NCBI RefSeq assembly: GCF_025457605.1 | Contig: NZ_JAMZFY010000002.1 | Span: forward strand, 806,001-870,000 | DNA: 64,000 bases | Direction: 5' to 3' | From: Haloarcula laminariae | GTDB taxonomy: Archaea > Halobacteriota > Halobacteria > Halobacteriales > Haloarculaceae | Shown: piece after piece, positions 8,026 to 17,501 of the stretch | Position numbering within the stretch: position 1 is the first letter of the stretch | Layout: each line of letters begins with the position of its first letter | Notes under the pieces: model-generated | Told to the model about the DNA's origin: nothing | The model's input: only the letters and a program-made list of their open reading frames with translations | Database searches by the model: none | Translations under genes and position numbers: made by a program

Positions 8026-9954
8026 ATGAGCACGGTCACGGTCACTCTGCCGGACGGGTCCACGCTCTCGATGGACGAAGGCAGTACGGTCGAGGATGTC
8101 GCCTACGAAATCGGACCGGGACTCGGTTCGGACACCGTCGCGGGCGTCGTGGACGGAGACCTGGTGGACAAACACACCCCTCTCACCGAGGATGTCGAAC
8201 TCGTCATCGTCACACCCCAGAGCGACGAGTACGTCGACGTGCTGCGCCACTCCGCCGCCCACGTCTTCGCCCAGGCGCTCCAGCGGGAGTTCCCCGAGGC
8301 GACACTGACCATCGGACCGTGGACCGACGACGGCTTCTACTACGACGTGACCGGCGTCGACCTGGACGAGGACGACCTCGAAGACGTCGAGGCCGAGGCC
8401 GAACGCATCATCGAGGCCGACTACGACATCGTCCGCGAGGAGGTCTCCCGCGAGGAGGCGTTCGACCGCTACGAGGACAACCCGTTCAAGCAGGACATCC
8501 TCGAAACCGAGGCCGCCGACGAGGACCCGGTCTCCTTCTACAGCCAGGACGACTTCTACGACCTCTGTCAGGGCCCCCACGTCGAGTCGACCGGCGAAAT
8601 CGGCGGCTTCGCGCTGCTGGAGATATCGGCGTCGTTCTGGCGCGGCGACGAGGACAACGAGACGCTGACCCGGGTGTACGGGACGGCCTTCCCGACCGAG
8701 GACGGCCTGGAGGAGTACCTGGAGATGCGACAGCAGGCCCAGGAGCGGGACCACCGGAAGATCGGCCAGGAGATGGACCTCTTCTCCATCGACGAGACCA
8801 CGGGACCGGGGCTCCCGCTGTACGAGCCAAACGGCAAGAAGATACTCAACGAGCTGTCGGACTACGTCGGCCAGCTCAACCGGGAGGCCGGCTACGATGA
8901 GATAGAGACCCCCCACGTCTTCCGCACCGAGCTCTGGAAGAAGTCGGGCCACTACGAGAACTACGTCGACGACATGTTCCTGCTCGACGTCAACGACGAG
9001 GAGTACGGCCTGAAGCCGATGAACTGCCCGGGACATGCGACCATCTTCGACCAGAAGTCCTGGTCCTACCGCGACCTCCCGGTGCGGTACTTCGAGGACG
9101 GGAAGGTCTACCGCAAGGAACAGCGCGGCGAGCTATCGGGTCTCTCCCGCACCTGGGCCTTTACCATCGACGACGGCCACCTGTTCGTCCGGCCCGACCA
9201 GATAGAGCAGGAAGTGCTGGCGACCGTCGACATCATCCTCGATACGCTGGACACGTTCAACCTCGACTACACCGTCCAGTTCGCCACCCGCCCCGAGAAG
9301 AGCGTCGGCGGCGACGAGATATGGGAGAAAGCCGAGAACCAGCTCGAATCGGTCCTCGACGAACAGGACATCGACTACGTCGTCGAGGAGGGCGACGGCG
9401 CCTTCTACGGCCCGAAGATCGACTTCGCGTTCGAGGACGCCCTCGGCCGCAACTGGGACGGCCCCACGGTCCAGCTGGACTTCAACATGCCCGAGCGGTT
9501 CGACCTCACCTACACGGGCGAGGACAACGAGGACCACCGCCCGGTGATGATTCACCGCGCGCTGTATGGCAGCTACGAGCGGTTCTTCATGGTGTTGACC
9601 GAACACTACAACGGGAAGTTCCCGCCGTGGCTCGCCCCCGAACAGGTCCGCATCCTCCCCGTCTCCGACGACAACATCCCCTACTGCGAGCAGCTGCGGG
9701 ACGAGCTCGACGACTACCGCGTCGAGATAGAGGACCGCTCCTGGACCGTCGGCAAGAAGATTCAGGTCGCCCACGACGACCGCGTCCCGTACATGCTCAT
9801 CATCGGCGACAACGAGGAAGAGGCGGGCAACATCTCCGTGCGCGACCGCAAAGAGCGCGAGGAGACCGACATCCCTCTCGACGAGTTCGCCGACCATCTG
9901 GAGACCGAAATCGAGCAACAGCGGACCGCCGTCACCTTCCTCGCCGGCCGGTAA
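8026..9954 (+). CDS. thrS: Threonyl-tRNA synthetase, bacterial-type with TGS and editing domains
   Basis: A 642-residue enzyme that charges tRNA-Thr. Order of domains: TGS at residues 1-63, N2 editing domain with HSAAH at 75-79 and [15 protein letters not shown], class II catalytic core, and a C-terminal anticodon-binding domain. The zinc ligands of the family are all present: Cys in LKPMNCPGH, His in DDGHLFV and His in [13 protein letters not shown]. This is the bacterial type rather than the archaeal type with a D-aminoacyl-tRNA deacylase-like editing domain. Start at ATG 8026 fits the family; a GTG two codons earlier is possible. Its last 13 codons recur downstream of the next gene (see repeats). 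Confidence 0.96.
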   Translation: MSTVTVTLPDGSTLSMDEGSTVEDVAYEIGPGLGSDTVAGVVDGDLVDKHTPLTEDVELVIVTPQSDEYVDVLRHSAAHVFAQALQREFPEATLTIGPWTDDGFYYDVTGVDLDEDDLEDVEAEAERIIEADYDIVREEVSREEAFDRYEDNPFKQDILETEAADEDPVSFYSQDDFYDLCQGPHVESTGEIGGFALLEISASFWRGDEDNETLTRVYGTAFPTEDGLEEYLEMRQQAQERDHRKIGQEMDLFSIDETTGPGLPLYEPNGKKILNELSDYVGQLNREAGYDEIETPHVFRTELWKKSGHYENYVDDMFLLDVNDEEYGLKPMNCPGHATIFDQKSWSYRDLPVRYFEDGKVYRKEQRGELSGLSRTWAFTIDDGHLFVRPDQIEQEVLATVDIILDTLDTFNLDYTVQFATRPEKSVGGDEIWEKAENQLESVLDEQDIDYVVEEGDGAFYGPKIDFAFEDALGRNWDGPTVQLDFNMPERFDLTYTGEDNEDHRPVMIHRALYGSYERFFMVLTEHYNGKFPPWLAPEQVRILPVSDDNIPYCEQLRDELDDYRVEIEDRSWTVGKKIQVAHDDRVPYMLIIGDNEEEAGNISVRDRKEREETDIPLDEFADHLETEIEQQRTAVTFLAGR

Positions 9955-9955
9955 C
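9916..9955 (+). repeat. Direct repeat, left copy: 3' end of thrS
   Basis: A 40-base segment covering the last codons of thrS ([12 protein letters not shown] and stop) plus one base. An identical copy sits at 15558-15597, immediately after the surface-protein gene, exactly 5,642 bases away. With one mismatch the match extends to 9911. Confidence 0.95.
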
Positions 9956-10013
9956 GGGCGTTTCTGTCGATTTCACGCGAACTGAATCTTACGCCTGAGA
10001 ACTGGGCCATAAC

Positions 10014-10080
10014 GGCTTTTATCTGATACTCCCGCGGTGTTAGTGAACCGTCGCTTGCGGGGCTGTCGGTGACAGTGGAG
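10014..10080 (+). promoter_or_regulatory. TATA box and ribosome binding site of the surface-protein gene
   Basis: A TATA-like GCTTTTATC lies at 10014-10022, about 65 bases before the ATG at 10088, so the transcript should carry a leader of about 45 bases. A GGAG ribosome binding site is at 10077-10080, seven bases before the ATG. This leadered arrangement differs from the leaderless style of many neighbours. A small inverted repeat CTGTC-ggt-GACAG is at 10063-10075. Confidence 0.5.
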
Positions 10081-10087
10081 CTTTACG

Positions 10088-13000
10088 ATGAAATTGGTAC
10101 AGGGCCGAGGCGGGACCGGGTCGCACGGTGAACAGAGCTATCAACTGCGTCGTCTTCGGGCATTGTGTCTGTCGGTGCTGCTTTTGGGGATGACACTGGC
10201 TATCGCCCCGGTCGGGACGGCGGCGGCCGCGGGCAACGTGAGCGACCCGGCGTTCGTCTACGTCCAGGATTCGGCGCCGGGCGAACTAACAATCGTCGCA
10301 AACGACGGGACGAAAGTCGGCACCGGCGTCGACGAGTCGACCTACGCTATCCGTGCCATCGGTCCATCGGTCGACTACGACGGCGACGGGAACCTCGAGG
10401 TGCCGTACACGCAAGACGACGGGACGAACGGGCCGGCACTGAAGGTCGTCGACGTCGAGACCGGAACTGTCGATGTACTAGTCAAAGACACGATAGCCAA
10501 GGATAACAAACTGGCTGTCGGGGACTGGGACGCCGACGGTAACCCCGACATCTTCTACGTGACACACAGCAACCTCGCCACGGGCAACGGGGTCGGCCGG
10601 GTCGACGCGGACACGTCGCCGACGGAGATAATCCAAAACGACGGGGAGTTCGACGCGAAGCCGAAGGCGTACATGGGGACCGCCGACGTGACCGGCGACG
10701 GGGTCAGGGACCTCGTCTGGTTCGACGACAGCTCGGCTATCAAGTACACGAACAACAGCGCCAAAAACGGCGGCACGGACATCGAGAAACTCGACACCAG
10801 CAACACGCCGGGGAGTGGGGCGAACGCCGGTGTCGGCGAACCAGTCGACCTGGACGATGACGGGAAAGTTCGGTTCCCGGTTATCGACAGCTCCGGCTAT
10901 CCGGCCCTCCTCGACCTGGCCGGGGGCACGAAGATAAGGCTCGGCGACAACAAGGCCGGCGAGAAGACCGGTGTCGCGACCGGCGATTTCTACGGCGACT
11001 CGCGAGAGGAACTGGTGTACGTCGACGGCAGCGGAACCGTCAGGTACGTCGAGACGACGGACAGTAACCAGGCCACGGGCGACATCGAAATCGGCGGGAA
11101 CACGTACAATGCGCGGGCGAGTGAGGGAATCGCCGTGGGGCAGACGACCGTCACACAGCGACTCGACAGTCTCGACTCCACGAGCCCCACTCTCGATGGC
11201 GCTACCGCCGTCGGTGACAACAGCTACGTTGAGGTAACGTTCAGCGAGGGCGCGTACGCGAACGCGGACGGCTCCGGCGGGCTCTCAGCGAACGATTTCG
11301 ACGCGACGCTGAGCCAGAACGGCGGGTCTGCGACCGGCGTCACGGTCGATAGCGTCACCGATACGGGCGGTGCGGCGACAACTGGGGGCGAGCGGACCGT
11401 CCGGCTCCAGGTGACGGTCTCTAACGGTCCGGCGAGCGGTGACGAGACCGTCGATGTCGCCCCGGCTGACGGAAGCGCCATCTACGACAGCGCCGGAAAC
11501 GCGATGTCAAGCAGCGCGACCACGACCGCGACGCTGTCCGACCGGCAGGCCCCGAGCGACCCGGCCAGCACGTCGCCGAGCGACGACGCGGACGGCGTCG
11601 CGGCTGACGCCGCCGTCGACCTGACCTTCGCCGAGGACATCCGAGCGGGAACCGGCGCTATCGCCATCAAGCAGTCGAGCGACGACGCGACCGTCGAGTC
11701 GGTAGACGTGACTTCGCAGCAGGTGACCGTGTCCGGCAAGACGCTGACGGCCGACCCGTCGACGACGCTAGACGGCGGCACCGACTACTACGTCACCGTC
11801 GATTCGGGCGCCGTCACGGACACGGCCGGTAACGCCTACGCCGGCTTCACCGACCCGACGACGCTGAACTTCACTACCGCAGACACCGCGGTGCCGACTG
11901 TCACCGGCGGGACGGTGTCGTCGGACAACAGCTACGTCGATGTCACGTTCAGCGAGGGCGTCTACGCGAACGCCGACGGCACCGGCGGTCTCACCGCGGC
12001 CAACCTCACGGCGACGCTCTCCGGCGACAGCGACGGTTCCGTGAGCGGTGTCAGCGTCGACGCAGTCACCCGGACGGACGGAACTGACGCCACGGGCGGT
12101 GAGTCCACGGTTCGGGCCTCGCTGTCTATCTCCGGGACGCCGTCGGGCGACGAGTCCGTCGACATACAGCCGACTGACGGGCGGTCGGTGTACGACGCTG
12201 TCGGCAACGCGATGAGCGACACCGAGTCGACGGGGTCGCTCTCGCTGGCCGACCAGCAGGCCCCCTCGTTCAGCGCCGGTCCGTCGACGAGTTCCGTCGG
12301 TGTGAGCGGGTTCGACATTGACTTCACCGCTGACGAGAGCGGCACCGGGTACTACGTCGTCGTAGACGACGGGGCGGCCGCGCCCTCGGTGTCGCAGGTG
12401 AAAGCCGGCGTCGACGGGAACGGGAACGCCCCGGCGGACAGCGGGAGCGGCAGTATCTCGGCCGGGGTCCAGACGACGTTCTCGGCCTCCGGTCTCAGCG
12501 AGGCCACGTCGTACGACGTGTACGTGGTTGCGGACGACGGTGGCAACGCGAAGCTGGCCCCGAAACTCGACCAGACGACCGCGGACACGACGGCACCGAC
12601 CGTCACCGGCGGGACGGTGTCGTCGGACAACAGCTACGTCGATGTCACGTTCAGCGAGAGCGTCTACGAGAATGCCGACGGCACCGGCGGGCTCGTCGCC
12701 GGCGACTTCGAGGCGACGCAGTCGGGTGACAGCGACGGCTCGGTGAGCGGTGTCAGCGTCGACGGCGTCACCCGGACTGACGGCAGTTCGACGACCGGCG
12801 GGGAGACCACGCTCCGGGTCTCGCTGTCGGTTTCGGGCACTGCCTCTGGCGACGAGTCGATCGATGTCGGGCCGGTCGACGGGAGTGCAATCTACGACGG
12901 CGCCGGCAACGCGATGGCCGGCGGCGTGACGGTGACCACGACGCTGTCCGACCGGCAGGCCCCGAGCGACCCCGCGAGTAGCTCACCGACCGACGGCGCC

Positions 13001-15517
13001 GGCGGAGTGGCAAACGACACCACGATAGAGCTGACCTTCGGTGAGGACGTACAGACTGGAAGCGGCGCTATCGCGGTGAAAAGCGCCAGTGACGACACGA
13101 CCGTCGAGTCGATAGACGTGACCACGAGTCGGGTGAGCGCATCGAGCAAGACGATTACGGCCGACCCAACGACGACGCTAGACGGCGCCACCGATTACTA
13201 CGTCACCGTCGATTCGGGTGCCGTCATGGACACGGCCGGCAACGCCTACGCCGGTTTCACCGACTCGACGACGCTTAACTTCACTACTGCCGATGTCACC
13301 GCACCGACCGTCGACGCCCTCTCGGCGACGAACCCGACCGGCCGGGACGTGACCGTCACCGTCGAGAGCGACGAGCAACTGGCGACCGTCACGGCCGACC
13401 TCAAGGGCCCGGAATCGACCACCCTCTCGACTGGCGCGTTCAGCGAGGCTGTCGACGGGGACACGTACACCTACACGGCCACCTACGGCGCGAGCAGCGA
13501 CGGCGACTACACCACAGCGCTGACCGCGGCGGTCGACGCGGCCGGCAACGACGGTGCGGGCGGACAGACCGATACCGTCACCGTCGACACCGCCTCGGCC
13601 AGCACTGTCTCGTCCAGCACCGACGACGGTGACACCAGCGAACCGAATATCGACGGGTTCGCGGCGTCCGCAACGAACGGGTCGGTCGAACTGACCGTCC
13701 GGAGCGACGTACCGCTGGCGTACGTCGAGGCCACTCTCGACGGGCCCGAGGTGGCGACGCTCACGACGGACGCGTTCACCGAGTCCGATCGCGTCTTCGG
13801 CTACACCTACACGACCCGCTACGACCCCGCGATAGGGGGCGAGTACACCGCCGAGCTGACGGCCGCGACGGACGATGCCGGCAACGATGGGGCCGACGGG
13901 CAGTCAACCACCGCCACCGTCGAGTCGGTCGTCCCGCCGGAGCAGTTCACGCTGTCCGAGACGGCCGACGGACTGCGTGTCTCGGTCCGTTCGCGAGCCG
14001 CGCTTGACGTGCTCAACGTCAGTGTCGAGGGCCCCGAGAACGCCACACGCTCGCTGTCGACGTTCGACGCGACGACGACGGCCGACGGTGATACGGTGTA
14101 CGCGGCGACCGTCGCTGTGACTACCGAGGGGAGCTACACGGCGACCTTGACCGACGCGACGGTCGACGGTCAGCCGATATCGACCGGGCAGACGGACACC
14201 GCTGCGGTGGCGAACGGGTTCACGCTCGACCCGCGGGCAAGCAGCAACGACGTGGTCGTCGGCAGCAACGTCACGCTGACCGCCGGCGGCGATTTCCCGA
14301 CGGACGCCAAGCCGACCTACGAGTGGGACCTCGACGATGACGGCGAGGGCGACCGGAGCGGGCGGACCGTCACTGCGGCGTTCGACGAGCCCGGACGCCA
14401 CTACGTCGACCTCGTCGCAGTGGCCGACGGGCGCACGCTGACCGGGTCGGTGACGGTGAGCGTCCGCAACCGAACCGGGCCCAAGCCGGGCATCGACCGT
14501 CGAAGTCTCGACTTCGGCCGCGTCGCGGTGGGCGAGACGGTCCGAATGAACCTCACGGTGTACAACCCCGACAGTTCCGGGACCGGCTACACCATCTCGT
14601 CGTCCGATCTCGTCGGGGAGACGCCCGGAGCCTTCGCCGTCGGCAGCGACTTTCCGGTGACACTCGAACCCGGTGAGCGTCACACGATACCCGTCTCGTT
14701 CACGCCGACCAGTCGCGGGGACAAACAGGCCCAGCTCCAGCTGTTGCCCGCAGCCCCGTCGAGCCCGCAGCTCACCGTCTGGCTATCCAGCGAGCGAAGC
14801 TACATCCTCGTCCAGGAGGTATCCACGAACAGCTCCGTGAACGCCACCGTCAGCGTCGACGCGTTCAATGTGGACACCGACGGGCAGCTCGAAATCAACG
14901 TCTCACAGCCCGGCTCGCGCCGGCAGGCGGTGACCGTCGACGAACTCGGGATGGTCACAGCGGGCGACGACACCTTCGACATGGCCATCACCCACGCGCC
15001 GACGCCGATGTCGGCGGTCCACGAACCGGCACCGGGCCGACAGAACCTCCAGTACATCCGGCTGACCCACCGCAACAACGACTCGCTACGCTTTGCGGAC
15101 ACCGCGGTCCGGTACCGTGTCGACAGGCGCGCGCTCCCGGAGAGTACCGACCCGGGGGCCGTCGAGTTCTCCCGCTGGAACGGCACTGCCTGGAACTTCT
15201 CCGCGACCGGGACCCTCGTCGACCGGACGGCGACGCACTACGTCTATCGGGTCGAGACCCCGGGCTTCTCGCAGTTCGTCGTCACCGGCCCGACGGAAGA
15301 CGCCGTGGCAGCCGACGGCACTACGACGGCTGGACCGGAGCCTGATGGCGGTGAGACTCCTGCAGATGGCGGTGTCACGACGACTGACAGCGAGGGGCTG
15401 CCGGCTTCCTGGCCGGGTCTCGCCGTCGGCGGCGGACTGAGTGCCGTCTTGCTACTGTTGTTCGTCTTGAGACGACGCGATGAGGACGAGACGGTCGAGG
15501 ACGACCGGAAGCCGTGA
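10088..15517 (+). CDS. Giant surface protein with Ig-like repeats, PKD domain and C-terminal membrane anchor
   Basis: A 1,809-residue exported protein. Residues 1-48 are a signal peptide ending near AAAAGN. Residues 50-360 form an FG-GAP/VCBS-like region with acidic calcium-type loops such as DYDGDGNLEV, DWDADGNPDI and DVTGDGVRDL. Residues about 367-1068 are alternating SwmB-like and Big_5-like Ig domains (about six, with near-identical segments), 1071-1375 are three further Ig-like units, 1378-1460 is a PKD domain (YEWDLDDDGEGDRSG), then a choice-of-anchor-like beta domain (IDRRSLDFGRVAVGE). The end has a Thr-rich stretch, one hydrophobic segment (LAVGGGLSAVLLLLFVL) and RRR, which anchors it in the membrane; it is not a clear PGF-CTERM signal. 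Likely cell-surface adhesion or envelope protein. The whole gene sits between the two thrS-tail repeats. Confidence 0.85.
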   Translation: MKLVQGRGGTGSHGEQSYQLRRLRALCLSVLLLGMTLAIAPVGTAAAAGNVSDPAFVYVQDSAPGELTIVANDGTKVGTGVDESTYAIRAIGPSVDYDGDGNLEVPYTQDDGTNGPALKVVDVETGTVDVLVKDTIAKDNKLAVGDWDADGNPDIFYVTHSNLATGNGVGRVDADTSPTEIIQNDGEFDAKPKAYMGTADVTGDGVRDLVWFDDSSAIKYTNNSAKNGGTDIEKLDTSNTPGSGANAGVGEPVDLDDDGKVRFPVIDSSGYPALLDLAGGTKIRLGDNKAGEKTGVATGDFYGDSREELVYVDGSGTVRYVETTDSNQATGDIEIGGNTYNARASEGIAVGQTTVTQRLDSLDSTSPTLDGATAVGDNSYVEVTFSEGAYANADGSGGLSANDFDATLSQNGGSATGVTVDSVTDTGGAATTGGERTVRLQVTVSNGPASGDETVDVAPADGSAIYDSAGNAMSSSATTTATLSDRQAPSDPASTSPSDDADGVAADAAVDLTFAEDIRAGTGAIAIKQSSDDATVESVDVTSQQVTVSGKTLTADPSTTLDGGTDYYVTVDSGAVTDTAGNAYAGFTDPTTLNFTTADTAVPTVTGGTVSSDNSYVDVTFSEGVYANADGTGGLTAANLTATLSGDSDGSVSGVSVDAVTRTDGTDATGGESTVRASLSISGTPSGDESVDIQPTDGRSVYDAVGNAMSDTESTGSLSLADQQAPSFSAGPSTSSVGVSGFDIDFTADESGTGYYVVVDDGAAAPSVSQVKAGVDGNGNAPADSGSGSISAGVQTTFSASGLSEATSYDVYVVADDGGNAKLAPKLDQTTADTTAPTVTGGTVSSDNSYVDVTFSESVYENADGTGGLVAGDFEATQSGDSDGSVSGVSVDGVTRTDGSSTTGGETTLRVSLSVSGTASGDESIDVGPVDGSAIYDGAGNAMAGGVTVTTTLSDRQAPSDPASSSPTDGAGGVANDTTIELTFGEDVQTGSGAIAVKSASDDTTVESIDVTTSRVSASSKTITADPTTTLDGATDYYVTVDSGAVMDTAGNAYAGFTDSTTLNFTTADVTAPTVDALSATNPTGRDVTVTVESDEQLATVTADLKGPESTTLSTGAFSEAVDGDTYTYTATYGASSDGDYTTALTAAVDAAGNDGAGGQTDTVTVDTASASTVSSSTDDGDTSEPNIDGFAASATNGSVELTVRSDVPLAYVEATLDGPEVATLTTDAFTESDRVFGYTYTTRYDPAIGGEYTAELTAATDDAGNDGADGQSTTATVESVVPPEQFTLSETADGLRVSVRSRAALDVLNVSVEGPENATRSLSTFDATTTADGDTVYAATVAVTTEGSYTATLTDATVDGQPISTGQTDTAAVANGFTLDPRASSNDVVVGSNVTLTAGGDFPTDAKPTYEWDLDDDGEGDRSGRTVTAAFDEPGRHYVDLVAVADGRTLTGSVTVSVRNRTGPKPGIDRRSLDFGRVAVGETVRMNLTVYNPDSSGTGYTISSSDLVGETPGAFAVGSDFPVTLEPGERHTIPVSFTPTSRGDKQAQLQLLPAAPSSPQLTVWLSSERSYILVQEVSTNSSVNATVSVDAFNVDTDGQLEINVSQPGSRRQAVTVDELGMVTAGDDTFDMAITHAPTPMSAVHEPAPGRQNLQYIRLTHRNNDSLRFADTAVRYRVDRRALPESTDPGAVEFSRWNGTAWNFSATGTLVDRTATHYVYRVETPGFSQFVVTGPTEDAVAADGTTTAGPEPDGGETPADGGVTTTDSEGLPASWPGLAVGGGLSAVLLLLFVLRRRDEDETVEDDRKP
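11901..11956 (+). repeat. Internal direct repeat in surface-protein gene, copy 1
   Basis: A 56-base segment identical to 12603-12658. It encodes the start of a SwmB-like Ig domain (VTGGTVSSDNSYVDVTFSE). A longer diverged repeat with a 1,410-base period also exists, for example 11761-11880 against 13171-13290 (SKTLTADPSTTLDG and SKTITADPTTTLDG domain ends). Recent internal duplication or gene conversion is the simplest explanation. Confidence 0.9.
12603..12658 (+). repeat. Internal direct repeat in surface-protein gene, copy 2
   Basis: Identical to 11901-11956 at the base level, 702 bases apart, in the third SwmB-like domain. Confidence 0.9.
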
Positions 15518-15521
15518 ACAG

Positions 15522-15596
15522 TCGGAGTCCGACGGCCACCTCGGAACCGAGGTCGAACAACAGCGGACCGCCGTCACCTTCCTCGCCGGCCGGTAA
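15522..15596 (+). pseudogene. Remnant of the 3' end of a second thrS
   Basis: In one frame this reads [20 protein letters not shown] and then LAGR-stop, against [19 protein letters not shown] then LAGR-stop in the intact thrS. The last 12 codons are identical; upstream the two diverge in the way of synonymous and conservative change (H-L-x-T-E-V/I-E kept). It has no start and begins right after the stop of the surface-protein gene. It is best read as a truncated piece of a thrS C-terminus left by integration or recombination. Confidence 0.75.
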
Positions 15597-15597
15597 C
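15558..15597 (+). repeat. Direct repeat, right copy: duplicated thrS 3' end
   Basis: Identical over 40 bases to 9916-9955. Together the two copies bracket the surface-protein gene and its promoter, the pattern expected of attL/attR sites or of recombination between two thrS 3' ends. No integrase or transposase gene lies between them. Confidence 0.92.
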
Positions 15598-15614
15598 CGC
15601 GCTCGCCGAGCCGG

Positions 15615-16454
15615 TTACGTCTCCTCGTCTTTCAGCTCGTCCAGCTCCGCCTCGACCTCGCTGTCGTCGACGCTGCCGACGGTATCGTCCTCTAGCTCCG
15701 CTTCCAGTTCCGTTTCGACGGCCTCGCTCGCGTCGTCGGTGTCGTCGGTCGCTCCCCCCTCGCCCATCTCGGCTTTCAGCGTATCCAGCTCAGCGTCGAC
15801 CTCGCCGTCCTGCTGGAGCTCATCCAGCTCCTTGTCCAGCTGGCTGCGGTCGTCGAGCTGGTTCTCCAGGGCGCCCTCCTCCCGGAGTTCGTCCATCGCC
15901 TGCGAGCGGGCCTCCATGTCCTCGGTGCGCTCCTCCGCGCGCTCGATGGCTCGGCTCACGTCCTCCATCTCCTCGCCCGCCCCGGTCATGGCCTCGTTGA
16001 CCCGCACGGAGGCCTTGGCGGCCTCGTGGCGGGCCTTCATCGTCTCCTTTTTCGTCCGGAACTGCTCTATCTGGCGCTGGAGTTCGTCCTTCTGCTCGAC
16101 CAGCTGGTCCTGCTGGGACTGGAGCTGCGCTATCTGGCCGTCCAGTTCCTCTATCTGGCTCATCTTCTGCTTTTTCTTCTCCAGGGCCTTCCGGGCCAGG
16201 TCGTCGCGGTCCTGCTCGACGGCCTGGCGGGCCTGGTCGTTGTGCTTCTCGACGTTCTCCTCCAGGCGGCGCTTTTGAATCTCCAGGCGCTTTTTCTGGG
16301 TCGTCAGGTCCGCGATGCCCTGCTTGACGTCCTGTAGCTCGTCGCGGAGCTGTTCGTAGCTGTAGTCGAGCGTCTCCGTCGGGTCTTCCGACCGGTTCAG
16401 GACGGCGTTGACCTTCGACCTGATGACGTACGATGCGCGCGAGAGGATTCCCAT
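15615..16454 (-). CDS. pspA: PspA/IM30 (Vipp1) family membrane-stress protein
   Basis: A 279-residue protein starting MGILSRASYVIRSKVNAVL, the typical amphipathic N-terminal helix of PspA/IM30, followed by a long coiled coil rich in Q, E, K and R (residues 30-215) and an acidic haloarchaeal tail with repeated E-L-D. PspA proteins form ESCRT-III-like oligomers that protect or remodel membranes. A TTAAA box around 16480 lies about 25 bases before the ATG, consistent with a leaderless transcript. It is divergent from the hydrolase gene. Confidence 0.9.
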   Translation of the reverse strand: MGILSRASYVIRSKVNAVLNRSEDPTETLDYSYEQLRDELQDVKQGIADLTTQKKRLEIQKRRLEENVEKHNDQARQAVEQDRDDLARKALEKKKQKMSQIEELDGQIAQLQSQQDQLVEQKDELQRQIEQFRTKKETMKARHEAAKASVRVNEAMTGAGEEMEDVSRAIERAEERTEDMEARSQAMDELREEGALENQLDDRSQLDKELDELQQDGEVDAELDTLKAEMGEGGATDDTDDASEAVETELEAELEDDTVGSVDDSEVEAELDELKDEET

Positions 16455-16548
16455 GTCCCACAGTTCGGGTCTCTGACCTTAAACTTCTTTCATGGGTGTG
16501 GGTCGCCGTGTCGACAGCTACACGGTCCCTGTGGCCGACAGTCCAGCC

Positions 16549-17127
16549 GTGAGCGACCCCGTCGTCGTCCCCGGCGGCCGCGAGGTCGCCGGGCGCCTGG
16601 ACCGCCCCGACGCCGACACCGCCGTCGTCGCCTGCCCGCCCCATCCCCAGCACGGCGGCTCCCGGTCGGACCCGCGGCTCCGGGCCGTGAGCGACGCGCT
16701 GGCCCCAGACGCGGCCTGTCTCCGCTTCGATTACGGCCCCTGGGACGACCAGCGCGGCCCGGCGCTGTGTACGACCGACGCCGAGCGAACCATCGCCTGG
16801 GCCGCCGACCGCTACGACCGCATCGGCCTGTTCGGCTACAGCTTCGGCGGCGGTGTGGCGTTGCGGGCGGCCGCCCGAACCGACGCGTCGCTCGTCGCCT
16901 GTTCGGTCCTGGCGCCGGCCGTCGAGGCCGAGGCGCTCGACGCGGTCGGCTGTCCGTGTCAGGTCGTCGTCGGCGAGCGCGACACCACAGTCGACTGGGC
17001 GCCCGTGGCCGACCGCGCCGCGGCGCTGGGCCACGCAGTCGAGCGGCTCCCTGAGACCCACCAGTTCCGCGGCGGCCTCAATCGGGTCGGCCACCTCGTC
17101 GGACGGTTCCTGGCGACCCGGCTGTGA
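16549..17127 (+). CDS. Alpha/beta hydrolase (dienelactone-hydrolase-like)
   Basis: A 192-residue protein from the GTG at 16549. It shows the GYSFGGG nucleophile elbow (Ser), a later Asp in [12 protein letters not shown] and a His in [10 protein letters not shown], which make up a plausible catalytic triad. The start is uncertain: an ATG at 16492 would add 19 residues, but it lies only about 10 bases after the TTAAA box at 16480, so GTG at 16531 or 16549 is more likely. Substrate unknown. Confidence 0.78.
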   Translation: MSDPVVVPGGREVAGRLDRPDADTAVVACPPHPQHGGSRSDPRLRAVSDALAPDAACLRFDYGPWDDQRGPALCTTDAERTIAWAADRYDRIGLFGYSFGGGVALRAAARTDASLVACSVLAPAVEAEALDAVGCPCQVVVGERDTTVDWAPVADRAAALGHAVERLPETHQFRGGLNRVGHLVGRFLATRL

Positions 17128-17179
17128 CCCGGCAGCTGCCGGCCCTATATTTATACTACATACCGCACAATAGTCACGT

Positions 17180-17377
17180 ATGGCAACGGCCGGCCCAGCG
17201 CCGCTCGCCCGGCGTGCCAGCCACGGCGCCGTCTCCCTCGCCGCCGGCTTTCTGGCCGGTCTCGCGCTGTTTCTCGCCGTCGGCGCCTCGGCGGGTGACG
17301 CGGTGTTCTCAGCGCTGGCGCTTGCGGCCCTGGTCGCGGTCACCCGGACGCTGTTACGGCCGGCCGTCCGCCCGTAG
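17180..17377 (+). CDS. Small two-segment membrane protein
   Basis: A 65-residue protein, starting [20 protein letters not shown], with two hydrophobic segments (about residues 18-35 and 40-55). A strong TATA-like ATTTATAC at about 17150 lies about 28 bases before the ATG, which supports expression of a leaderless transcript. No family recognised. Confidence 0.55.
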   Translation: MATAGPAPLARRASHGAVSLAAGFLAGLALFLAVGASAGDAVFSALALAALVAVTRTLLRPAVRP

Positions 17378-17501
17378 CGGGCGTCGTCGCCCCCGCCGGC
17401 CCGGGACGGTCGGCTCGGGGCTTGTGCCCGTACCAGTGACACTCGCTGGCGAAGATAGCGCGCTCCGAAACCGTTTTGAGGGCACGGGAGCCACCGACAG
17501 T

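Noticed and set aside
9916-15597. A transposon with target-site duplication
   Set aside because: A 40-base repeat is much longer than usual target duplications, there are no terminal inverted repeats and no transposase; integration or homologous recombination at thrS fits better.
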